Below, piece by piece: positions 1 through 6,150 of a DNA stretch of 10,471 bases. Origin of the DNA: JBBKWH01 sp041165345 (GTDB taxonomy: Bacteria; Pseudomonadota; Gammaproteobacteria; Pseudomonadales; Moraxellaceae). The DNA lies in assembly GCA_041165345.1 (NCBI GenBank), contig JBEANQ010000083.1, positions 1-10,471 on the forward strand, read 5' to 3'. The position numbers and the translations under genes are program-made. The notes beneath the pieces are model-generated. The model was not told where the DNA came from and made no database searches. It saw only the letters and a list, made by a program, of their open reading frames with translations. How positions within the stretch are numbered: position 1 is the stretch's first letter; each line of letters starts with the position of its first letter.

Positions 1-56
1 TTGGTAGAATGCCGCGCCAAGTAAACATGCCGTTTGGCTTTTTGTCTGTTTCTCCG

Positions 57-84
57 ATTGATGCAGCGTGCATCAGTCTTTTTT
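57..84 (+). terminator. Rho-independent terminator of an upstream gene outside the window
   Basis: A 9-bp stem (57-65 with 69-77, including one G-T pair) closes a GCG triloop and is followed by C and six T (78-84). Nothing in bases 1-56 is a recognisable gene. Frame 1 reads seven codons and then stops at 22-24, so an upstream plus-strand gene could end there, but this cannot be proved. Because the hairpin lies 22 nt before the acyl-CoA dehydrogenase start, it could instead be an attenuator in that gene's leader. Confidence 0.6.
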
Positions 85-105
85 AGACCATCTTATAGGT
101 GAATC

Positions 106-1881
106 ATGGCCGTATATAATGCTCCCCTTCAGGACATGCGCTTTATCCTCAGCGACGTTTTTGCTGCGGATCAATTCTGGCAATCGATTCCAGATCTGGC
201 TCACGTTGACATGGCCACTGTGGATGCCGTCCTAGAAGAAATGGCTAAATTTAGCCAAAACGTCCTGCTGCCGTTGAACCGCACAGGTGACGAAGAAGGC
301 GCACAAATTAACGGCAACGTGGTCACCACACCCAAAGGCTTTAAAGAAGCCTTTAAACAATATGCCGAAGGCGGCTGGGTTGGCTTGGGTGCTGCTGAAG
401 AATGGGGCGGCCAAGGCATGCCCAAAATGGTCACCATGCTGGCCGAAGAAATGATTTTTGCGGTGAATCCATCGTTCACCTTGTACCCGTTGTTGTCCGT
501 AGGCGCATGTTTGGCATTGGCCAGCTATGCCTCACAAGAGCAAAAAGAAACCTACCTGCCACGCATTTACTCGGGCGAATGGTCAGGCACCATGTGCTTA
601 ACCGAGCCACATGCAGGGACAGACTTGGGCATCATCAAAACCAAGGCCATTCCAAACACCGACGGCAGCTTTGCCATTAGCGGCACCAAGATTTTTATCA
701 CTGGCGGCGAACACGACCTCACCAGCAACTTGATCCACTTGGTACTGGCTAAAACGCCAAATGCCCCAGAAGGCTCGAAGGGCATTTCGCTGTTTATCGT
801 CCCCAAATTTATGGTCAATGCCGACGGCACATTGGGCGACCGCAATACCGTCGCTGCAGGCAGTATTGAACACAAAATGGGCATCAAAGCCTCGGCCACC
901 TGCGTCATGAACTTTGACGACGCGACCGGCTACTTGGTTGGCAAAGAAAACGAAGGCTTGGCCGCCATGTTCGTCATGATGAACTACGAACGCCTGTCGA
1001 TGGGCTTGCAAGGCATGGGCGCGTCTGAAATCGCCTACCAAAACGCTGCCGTCTATGCCGCTGACCGGACTCAAGGCCGCAGCGCAACGGGTGTTAAAGC
1101 CAGCGATAAAACTGCCGATCCGATTATTCATCACCCTGACGTGCGTCGCATGTTGTTGAATGCCCGCGCCCACAATGAAGCAGGCCGCTGCTTTGCCATG
1201 TATGTGGCGCGTCAATTGGACTTGTCCAAGTATGGCTCGGGTGAACAAAAAGCCTTGGCCGCCGACCGTGTTGCACTGCTGACACCGGTTGCCAAAGCAT
1301 TCTTAACCGACAAAGCCCTTGATGCCTGTGTGGATGCGCAGCAAGTGTTTGGCGGCCATGGCTACATCCGTGAATGGGGTATGGAACAATACGTGCGTGA
1401 CGTACGCATTGCGCAAATCTATGAAGGCACCAACGGCATTCAAGCCTTGGACTTGATGGGTCGCAAAGTCGTGCGTAACGGCGGCGCGTTTGTCGCGACT
1501 TACTTGGCCGAAATTCGCGAATTTACAGCCAACATGAAAGCCGACACCGACTTTTTAAAAGCAGCATTGCTCACAGCCGTTGACCGGATTGAAGCCCTGA
1601 CCGTCAACGTGATTGCCCGCAGCAAAACCAATGCCGACGAAGTGAACGCCGCCTGTGTGGACTACCTCCACGCATTTGGCTTGATGAGCTACGCCTACAT
1701 GTTTGCGCTAATGACCGAAGCTGCCAACGGCAAAGACGGCACGTTCTACAGCGACAAAACCTTGCTGGCACGCTTCTTTGTCACTCGCCTGTTGCCAGAA
1801 CTCGATGCCCGCGCCGCCGCTGTTGAAGCCGGTGCTGAACAACTGATGGACTTCCCTGCGGACTATTTTGCACAAGCCTAA
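106..1881 (+). CDS. Acyl-CoA dehydrogenase, long (~590 aa) class with extra N- and C-terminal domains
   Basis: This is a 591-residue FAD-dependent acyl-CoA dehydrogenase, which introduces the 2,3-trans double bond into an acyl-CoA and passes electrons to ETF. The N-terminus (AVYNAPLQDMRFILSDVF) resembles the short leader seen in the ~590-600 aa subfamily that includes DmdC-like 3-methylmercaptopropionyl-CoA dehydrogenases. Visible motifs are the first family signature MCLTEPHAGTDLG (163-175), the second around QVFGGHGYIREWGMEQYVRD (412-431), and IYEGTNGIQ (437-445), in which E439 aligns with the usual catalytic glutamate. Residues ~470-591 fit the additional C-terminal helical domain of this class. 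The start is supported by AGGTGA at 97-102, 3 nt before ATG. The gene is monocistronic in this window, with hairpin terminators on both sides. The substrate cannot be read from the sequence: short-chain, branched, fatty or methylmercaptopropionyl-CoA are all possible. The family is certain and the substrate is open. Confidence 0.95.
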   Translation: MAVYNAPLQDMRFILSDVFAADQFWQSIPDLAHVDMATVDAVLEEMAKFSQNVLLPLNRTGDEEGAQINGNVVTTPKGFKEAFKQYAEGGWVGLGAAEEWGGQGMPKMVTMLAEEMIFAVNPSFTLYPLLSVGACLALASYASQEQKETYLPRIYSGEWSGTMCLTEPHAGTDLGIIKTKAIPNTDGSFAISGTKIFITGGEHDLTSNLIHLVLAKTPNAPEGSKGISLFIVPKFMVNADGTLGDRNTVAAGSIEHKMGIKASATCVMNFDDATGYLVGKENEGLAAMFVMMNYERLSMGLQGMGASEIAYQNAAVYAADRTQGRSATGVKASDKTADPIIHHPDVRRMLLNARAHNEAGRCFAMYVARQLDLSKYGSGEQKALAADRVALLTPVAKAFLTDKALDACVDAQQVFGGHGYIREWGMEQYVRDVRIAQIYEGTNGIQALDLMGRKVVRNGGAFVATYLAEIREFTANMKADTDFLKAALLTAVDRIEALTVNVIARSKTNADEVNAACVDYLHAFGLMSYAYMFALMTEAANGKDGTFYSDKTLLARFFVTRLLPELDARAAAVEAGAEQLMDFPADYFAQA

Positions 1882-1894
1882 TCGTTAGTCCCCC

Positions 1895-1928
1895 AAAAGA
1901 AGCCGCTCAAACTGAGCGGCTTCTTTTT
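1895..1928 (+). terminator. Rho-independent terminator after the acyl-CoA dehydrogenase
   Basis: A perfect 15-bp stem (1895-1909 with 1913-1927) surrounds an AAC triloop. The GC-rich core GCCGCTCA/TGAGCGGC is flanked by an A-run upstream and a T-run (1924-1928) downstream. It starts 14 nt after the stop codon. With A- and T-tracts on both sides it could also act on minus-strand transcripts. Confidence 0.93.
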
Positions 1929-2020
1929 ATGGCTGGCCTCGTTACTCGTCTGTGACGTTTTAAGGTCAACCAATAGCCGTCCATCTTCGGTTAATGACCA
2001 CGCTAGCACCAGTTTGGCGA

Positions 2021-2026
2021 TACAAT
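2021..2026 (+). promoter_or_regulatory. Candidate -10 box of the rsuA promoter
   Basis: TACAAT matches five of six bases of the sigma-70 -10 consensus and lies 31 nt before the preferred rsuA start. No convincing -35 hexamer sits 16-18 nt upstream, so this is tentative. It overlaps the first in-frame ATG (2025-2027), which argues against that ATG being the start. The rest of the 1929-2057 gap shows only a weak dyad (GGTCA at 1964 with TGACC at 1995). Confidence 0.35.
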
Positions 2027-2057
2027 GCGCCCTCTCAGGTTTGAATCGCACCGTCTC

Positions 2058-2816
2058 ATGCAGCTTGATAAACTTTTACAATCGCAAGGCTTTGGCTCGC
2101 GCAAACAATGCCGCTCGTTGATTGAACAAGGCCACGTCAGGATTGCAGGCGAGACGATCAAAAATATTAAAGCGCCCATCAACACCCAAGACCTGATCTA
2201 TCACGTCCATGGTCGAGCATGGCCGTACCATGACAAGGTTTATTTGGCCTTGTACAAACCTGCCGGATACGAATGCTCGCATCAACCCCAGCGTCACGCC
2301 AGCGTCTTTGAGCTGTTTCCTGCACCGCTGCTGGCGCGTGGCCTGCAATCGGTAGGTCGCTTAGATCAAGACACCACGGGCTTACTTATTTTGACGGATG
2401 ACGGCCCGTATCTGCACGCGCTCACCCACCCGAAAAAACACGTCTCCAAACGTTATCGCGTGACCACTGCATGGCCGATCACCCCTGCGCAAATCACCCA
2501 GCTTGAACAAGGCGTTTTGCTACAAGGTGAAGACCAAATTGTCCGCGCTGATGCGTGTGAGACGCAGGGCGACTGCACCTTACTGCTGACCATTCATCAA
2601 GGGCTATACCATCAAGTCAAACGCATGTTGGCCGCTGTTGGTAATCATGTGGCCGCATTGCATCGTGAGCAAATGGGAGTGCTGTCGTTGGCTGATCTGT
2701 CTACCGAGGCTCAAACACCACTCACCGCAGGTCAATGGATTTACCTCACTGCGGCACAGTGTGCGCTCGCTCGTCAATCGGCTGACGGCTTGGCACAATC
2801 CACCCTTGCTCTCTAA
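2058..2816 (+). CDS. rsuA: 16S rRNA pseudouridine(516) synthase RsuA
   Basis: This 252-residue enzyme isomerises a uridine to pseudouridine in 16S rRNA (position 516 in E. coli numbering) during small-subunit assembly. An S4 RNA-binding domain begins at the first residue (MQLDKLLQSQGFGSRKQCRS) and covers about residues 1-60. The catalytic core carries GRLDQDTTGLLILTDDG (100-116) with catalytic D103, equivalent to D102 of E. coli RsuA. YHQVKRMLAAVGNHV (184-198) and the following LHRE are near-identical to RsuA and set it apart from RluB/E/F relatives. I place the start at ATG 2058 because RsuA proteins begin at MxLDK. An in-frame ATG at 2025 would add 11 unrelated residues and lies inside the candidate -10 box. 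No good Shine-Dalgarno precedes 2058 (CAGG at 2037-2040 is too distant), so the start is chosen by homology. ccoS follows after 39 bp with no terminator, so they may be co-transcribed. Confidence 0.92.
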   Translation: MQLDKLLQSQGFGSRKQCRSLIEQGHVRIAGETIKNIKAPINTQDLIYHVHGRAWPYHDKVYLALYKPAGYECSHQPQRHASVFELFPAPLLARGLQSVGRLDQDTTGLLILTDDGPYLHALTHPKKHVSKRYRVTTAWPITPAQITQLEQGVLLQGEDQIVRADACETQGDCTLLLTIHQGLYHQVKRMLAAVGNHVAALHREQMGVLSLADLSTEAQTPLTAGQWIYLTAAQCALARQSADGLAQSTLAL

Positions 2817-2855
2817 AAGGGTTTAAAATGGTGTACTGCCTATTGGGGTGCGCCC

Positions 2856-3056
2856 ATGCACGTCATTTATTTGCTTGTTCCACTCAGCCTGATTTTTTTA
2901 TTAGGATCCATTTGGGCGATTCGCTACGCGATTCGCTCTCATCAGTTTGATGATTTGGATGGTGCTGCTCATCGCATCATTTTAGATGACCGAGCAGCAC
3001 GCCGACAGACCGAGCCTACATCACCCTCCAAACTGACGGACAGTGACCATCCTTAA
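2856..3056 (+). CDS. ccoS: cbb3-type cytochrome oxidase assembly protein CcoS
   Basis: A 66-residue single-pass inner-membrane protein of the CcoS/FixS family, needed for maturation of cbb3-type cytochrome c oxidase, where it is linked to cofactor (heme and copper) insertion. One transmembrane helix spans about residues 4-26 and is followed by the family hallmark QFDDLDGAAHRIILDD (30-45). The last ~20 residues are a polar tail of no recognisable structure. The ATG is preceded by GGGGTG (2845-2850), 5 nt away. In Pseudomonas and relatives ccoS usually ends a ccoGHIS cluster. Here the upstream neighbour is rsuA and no ccoG, ccoH or ccoI is in the window. The downstream SafE-like gene is a known companion, for example just downstream of ccoS in P. 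aeruginosa as I recall. Confidence 0.93.
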   Translation: MHVIYLLVPLSLIFLLGSIWAIRYAIRSHQFDDLDGAAHRIILDDRAARRQTEPTSPSKLTDSDHP

Positions 3057-3105
3057 CGTTGTAATCTGTGTGTATCTACGCACCAGATGCAACGTCATTG
3101 CAATG
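3056..3105 (+). other. Imperfect hairpin plus palindrome between ccoS and the SafE-like gene
   Basis: ACGTTG (3056-3061) and ATCTG (3064-3068) pair with CAGAT (3084-3088, shifted by one) and CAACGT (3090-3095). GTGT/GCAC pairs continue toward the loop, making a ~40-nt hairpin with small bulges. The perfect palindrome CATTGCAATG (3096-3105) and a T-rich stretch follow directly. It could be a weak terminator, an attenuator or an RNA-stability element. No standard T-run directly abuts the first stem. Confidence 0.35.
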
Positions 3106-3133
3106 ATTTTATTACATTTTGGAATTCAACCCC

Positions 3134-3967
3134 ATGCTGTCCTACTCATTATTGCTGGCTGCACTGACGGCTGGATTTTTTGGCTCACCGCATTGCTTAG
3201 GCATGTGTGGTGGCATTGTCACTGCCTTTGGACTCTCTATGCAGCCGCTCTCTGCTGCACAGCGTGGCCGGCTCATTGCAACCTATCATCTGGGGCGTTT
3301 AGCCAGCTATGCCAGCTTGGGGATGTTGGTCGGCGTTATTGGCGCAGGGATCATGGCACCAGTGGCACAAACCTTCTGGCCGCGTGGCGTTGTGGCAGCA
3401 GTCCTCATGCTGTTGGGTCTATCCATGCTGGGCTTACCGTTGTTCAATCGTTTAGAAGTGTTAGGTGCCAAACTGTGGCAAGCCCTAGCGCCGTTAAGAA
3501 CACGGCTCTTTCCACTGCATACCCTGCCACGGGCATTGGCTGCCGGTTTGTTATGGGGATTGTTACCGTGTGGGTTGGTCTACGGCGCGCTGCTCTTGGC
3601 GATGTCTGCACATCAGATCATTGGCGGTGGTGTGTTCATGCTCGCCTTTGGGCTAGGCACTCTCCCGATGTTACTGCTCACCAACAGTATCACCCAGCAA
3701 CTACGCCAAACCATAGGGCATTTTAAACTCCGGCAAATCAACGGCATCATCTTCATCATTGCAGGCGTTTGGATGCTTTCTCCTCTCTGGATGCAGCATG
3801 GGCTTCACTCACACCATACGATGTCAATGACCGAAAATCACATGAATATGTCAAAAATGCCTCATGAAACACTCAACAACCCACCAAAAACAGATGATAT
3901 GCCTATGGATATGCAGCAAATGGATCACATGAGTCGTCATGATCAAGCCACACACGCTAGCCAATAA
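3134..3967 (+). CDS. SafE/TauE-like membrane protein with Met/His-rich C-terminal tail, probable copper handling
   Basis: This 277-residue polytopic inner-membrane protein belongs to the group usually annotated 'sulfite exporter TauE/SafE family', related to the transmembrane domain of DsbD/CcdA and found with cbb3 oxidase genes. Visible motifs are SPHCLGMCGG (18-27, with H20, C21 and C25 placed for metal or thiol chemistry) and LPCGLVYGA (144-152, C146). Six or so hydrophobic helices are predicted, at roughly 5-35, 55-75, 85-104, 135-157, 162-184 and 203-219. After the last helix, residues 220-277 contain 11 Met and 9 His and no Cys, which suggests a soluble Cu(I)-binding tail. I start it at ATG 3134, directly before the first helix; a TTG at 3119 would add only five residues. 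The Shine-Dalgarno is weak (GGA at 3121-3123). It lies 77 bp after ccoS and ends at a terminator. A role in copper supply to cbb3 oxidase is inferred from the motifs, tail and neighbour; the 'sulfite' name should not be taken literally. Confidence 0.85.
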   Translation: MLSYSLLLAALTAGFFGSPHCLGMCGGIVTAFGLSMQPLSAAQRGRLIATYHLGRLASYASLGMLVGVIGAGIMAPVAQTFWPRGVVAAVLMLLGLSMLGLPLFNRLEVLGAKLWQALAPLRTRLFPLHTLPRALAAGLLWGLLPCGLVYGALLLAMSAHQIIGGGVFMLAFGLGTLPMLLLTNSITQQLRQTIGHFKLRQINGIIFIIAGVWMLSPLWMQHGLHSHHTMSMTENHMNMSKMPHETLNNPPKTDDMPMDMQQMDHMSRHDQATHASQ

Positions 3968-4207
3968 ATAGACCAACGGCTGATTAGGCATCATGAACGG
4001 TCATTCAAAATGAGATCTGAATCACTATCCCGTGCAGAATCGCCACATTGTTTATCGGTCTATCGCCCAGATTTGACCCAACAGCCCAAACATCCGTTTT
4101 GGTATGGTCCGCCCGGTTATCCATACCCACCGCAGCCGCTCTGGCTGCGGTTTTTTTTGGGCGATACATTGCACTGTAATCAATGCCCCTAGATCGACGC
4201 GACCGAC
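3968..4207 (+). other. Intergenic region: long 3' UTR of the SafE-like gene with terminator
   Basis: About 160 nt separate the SafE-like stop from the terminator at 4129-4158. I see no supported gene here. A 60-codon reading frame (4010-4192) has no ribosome-binding site and runs straight through the terminator stem and T-run, so it is not called. TATCGCCC (4061-4068) and GGGCGATA (4159-4166) form an exact 8-bp inverted repeat framing the terminator. The long untranslated stretch could hold a 3'-UTR-derived small RNA, but there is no positive evidence for one. Confidence 0.4.
4129..4158 (+). terminator. Rho-independent terminator closing the rsuA-ccoS-SafE run
   Basis: CCGCAGCC (4130-4137) pairs perfectly with GGCTGCGG (4143-4150) around a GCTCT loop and is followed by eight T (4151-4158). 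The stem gains one more pair from A4129 and T4151. It isolates the upstream genes from aspS. Confidence 0.93.
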
Positions 4208-4236
4208 TTGTTCCAATCAAACGGGATGGGCATAAT
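4208..4236 (+). promoter_or_regulatory. Candidate sigma-70 promoter of aspS
   Basis: TTGTTC (4208-4213) and CATAAT (4231-4236) are separated by 17 nt. The -10 matches five of six consensus bases and the -35 keeps the TTG. Transcription would start near 4243, giving a ~50-nt leader before aspS. The position directly after a terminator supports it. No other pair in this gap fits as well. Confidence 0.5.
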
Positions 4237-4294
4237 TGTCTGTTTTGAAGCTCGGCCTTGCCCAGCTCCCATTACTGGACGGATTCCACGCCTC

Positions 4295-6079
4295 ATGATG
4301 CGAACCCATTACTGCGGCTCTTTGACCGAAGCCCAACTTGAACAAACTGTCACCATCTGCGGCTGGGTCCATCGTCGCCGTGACCATGGTGGCGTTATTT
4401 TCCTTGATATGCGTGACCGTGATGGCCTGATTCAAGTGGTCATTGACCCTGACACCCCAGACGCCTTTGCCACCGCCGACCGCGCCCGTAGCGAATATGT
4501 CCTCAAAATCACTGGCCGTATCCGTAAGCGCTATGCGGGCACCGAAAATGCCAACATGATCAGTGGTCAAATTGAGCTACTGGCAAAAGACATTGAAACC
4601 CTCGCCACCTCTGAGACCCCACCGTTCCCCTTGAACGATGACTTCTCGACTGTCTCAGAAGAAAATCGCCTCAAATACCGCTTTTTGGACATGCGCCGCC
4701 CAGAAATGCAAGAGCGGATGCGTTTTCGTTCTAAAGTCACCAGTCTCATCCGCAACTATCTGGATGACAACGGCTTTATGGACGTCGAAACGCCCATTTT
4801 GACCCGTGCCACCCCTGAAGGTGCGCGTGACTACTTGGTGCCCTCACGCACACAAAACGGTAGCTTTTTTGCCCTGCCGCAATCCCCGCAATTGTTTAAA
4901 CAACTGCTGATGGTGGCAGGTTTTGACCGTTATTACCAAATTGCCAAATGCTTCCGCGACGAAGACCTACGCGCTGACCGTCAACCAGAATTCACCCAGA
5001 TCGACGTCGAAACCTCGTTTATGTCTGACGAAGACATCATGGTGATGATGGAAGGCATGATCGTGCAACTGTTCGATCAACTGCTGAACGTCAAATTTGA
5101 TGCCTTCCCACGCATGACCTACAACGAAGCCATGCGCCGTTATGCCTCGGACAAACCAGACCTGCGCATTCCGTTAGAATTGGTTGACGTGGCCGACCTG
5201 ATGCAAGACATCGAATTTAAAGTCTTTGCCGGTCCCGCCAAAGATCCTAAAGGCCGGATTGTGGCGTTGCGCGTACCCAATGCAGGCGACCTGTCACGCG
5301 GTAAAATTGACGAATACACCAAATACGTCAGCATTTACGGTGCAAAAGGCTTGGCATACATCAAGGTCAACGATCTGTCACAAGGCATTGCTGGCTTGCA
5401 ATCGCCAATCGTCAAGTTCATTGAACCGGTCGTGCTGCAACTGCTTGAGCGTGTCGGCGCACAAAACGGCGATATCGTCTTCTTTGGTGCAGACAAAGCC
5501 AAAGTCGTCAACGACGCCATGGGTGCGCTGCGCATTAAAATCGGCCATGACCTGAATATGGCCACCTGCGAATGGGCGCCGCTGTGGGTGGTGGACTTCC
5601 CGATGTTTGAAGAAATTGGCGACAACCAATGGACATCGGTTCACCATCCCTTCACCCTGCCCAAAGGCTCGGTTGAAGAGATGAAAAACAACCCTGCGGG
5701 CGCGCTCTCAGTGGCCTATGACATGGTGTTAAACGGTACTGAAGTCGGTGGTGGCAGCTTGCGGATTTATACCCTCGAGATGCAAAAAGCAGTCTTTGAA
5801 GCCCTAGGGATCAGTGAAGAAGAAGCTGAGAACAAGTTCCGCTTCTTGCTTGATGCACTGAAATACGGTGCGCCTCCCCACGGTGGATTGGCGTTTGGTT
5901 TGGATCGTTTGGTCATGCTGATGACCGGAACATCGTCTATTCGTGAAGTGATTGCCTTCCCAAAAACCAAAACTGCCGAATGCCCATTGACTGAAGCCCC
6001 TGCACCTGTAGAGGCCAACCAACTGCGTGACTTGGGTATTCGTCTGCGCGAACAACCCAAAGCGGACACCCCTGCATAA
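4295..6079 (+). CDS. aspS: Aspartyl-tRNA synthetase, bacterial type, probably non-discriminating
   Basis: A 594-residue class IIb synthetase that charges tRNA with aspartate in the cytoplasm. The order is an anticodon-binding OB fold (about 1-105), the catalytic core, the bacterial GAD insertion (about 285-415) and the core's return. Key motifs are TPEGARDYLVPSR (173-185), motif 2 FRDEDLRADRQPEFTQ (220-235, with ATP-binding R221) and motif 3 GLAFGLDRLVML (531-542, R538). The start MMRTHYCGSL matches the Pseudomonas and Acinetobacter forms. ATG 4298 is an equally possible start, and a reading frame back to 4208 would begin in the -35 box. H31 (RRRDHGG) and G82 (YAGTEN) correspond, as I recall, to the residues that let the P. 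aeruginosa enzyme also aspartylate tRNA-Asn. If so it supplies Asp-tRNA-Asn to the GatCAB amidotransferase. The Shine-Dalgarno is weak (GGA at 4281-4283). Confidence 0.97.
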   Translation: MMRTHYCGSLTEAQLEQTVTICGWVHRRRDHGGVIFLDMRDRDGLIQVVIDPDTPDAFATADRARSEYVLKITGRIRKRYAGTENANMISGQIELLAKDIETLATSETPPFPLNDDFSTVSEENRLKYRFLDMRRPEMQERMRFRSKVTSLIRNYLDDNGFMDVETPILTRATPEGARDYLVPSRTQNGSFFALPQSPQLFKQLLMVAGFDRYYQIAKCFRDEDLRADRQPEFTQIDVETSFMSDEDIMVMMEGMIVQLFDQLLNVKFDAFPRMTYNEAMRRYASDKPDLRIPLELVDVADLMQDIEFKVFAGPAKDPKGRIVALRVPNAGDLSRGKIDEYTKYVSIYGAKGLAYIKVNDLSQGIAGLQSPIVKFIEPVVLQLLERVGAQNGDIVFFGADKAKVVNDAMGALRIKIGHDLNMATCEWAPLWVVDFPMFEEIGDNQWTSVHHPFTLPKGSVEEMKNNPAGALSVAYDMVLNGTEVGGGSLRIYTLEMQKAVFEALGISEEEAENKFRFLLDALKYGAPPHGGLAFGLDRLVMLMTGTSSIREVIAFPKTKTAECPLTEAPAPVEANQLRDLGIRLREQPKADTPA

Positions 6080-6088
6080 TTGTCCGCT
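6061..6088. repeat. 8-bp inverted repeat spanning the aspS stop codon
   Basis: AGCGGACA (6061-6068) and TGTCCGCT (6081-6088) are perfect inverted copies separated by 12 nt that include the TAA stop at 6077-6079. In RNA this would form a stem with the stop codon in its loop, 7 nt before the main terminator. It may be chance or an auxiliary 3'-end structure. Confidence 0.4.
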
Positions 6089-6095
6089 GATGAAC

Positions 6096-6122
6096 AAAAA
6101 GCCCGCATGATGCGGGCTTTTT
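6096..6122. terminator. Bidirectional terminator between aspS and the RTX gene
   Basis: A perfect 12-bp stem (AAAAAGCCCGCA at 6096-6107 with TGCGGGCTTTTT at 6111-6122) encloses a TGA triloop. The symmetrical A- and T-runs make it functional on both strands. It lies 16 nt after the aspS stop and 28 nt beyond the stop of the convergent RTX gene, so it serves both. Confidence 0.93.
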
Positions 6123-6150
6123 GCTGCTTATGATTCAGGCAGAGACAAGA

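Noticed and set aside
598..1248. 216-codon minus-strand open frame inside the acyl-CoA dehydrogenase gene
   Set aside because: It is a shadow frame opposite a gene with full-length family motifs, with no start signal or recognisable protein features.
2025..2057. Upstream ATG giving an 11-residue longer RsuA
   Set aside because: The S4 domain of RsuA begins at MxLDK (ATG 2058), and the 2025 ATG lies within a TACAAT -10-like box.
3043..3726. 227-codon open frame overlapping the SafE-like gene
   Set aside because: It is an off-frame shadow with Cys/Trp-rich low-quality sequence, while the other frame shows clear family motifs and membrane helices.
4010..4192. 60-codon open frame before aspS
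   Set aside because: It has no ribosome-binding site, and its C-terminal half is simply the translated terminator stem and T-run.
4208..4294. 29-residue N-terminal extension of AspRS
   Set aside because: The extension starts with TTG in the candidate -35 box and has no counterpart in AspRS, which starts at MMRTHYCG or MRTHYCG.
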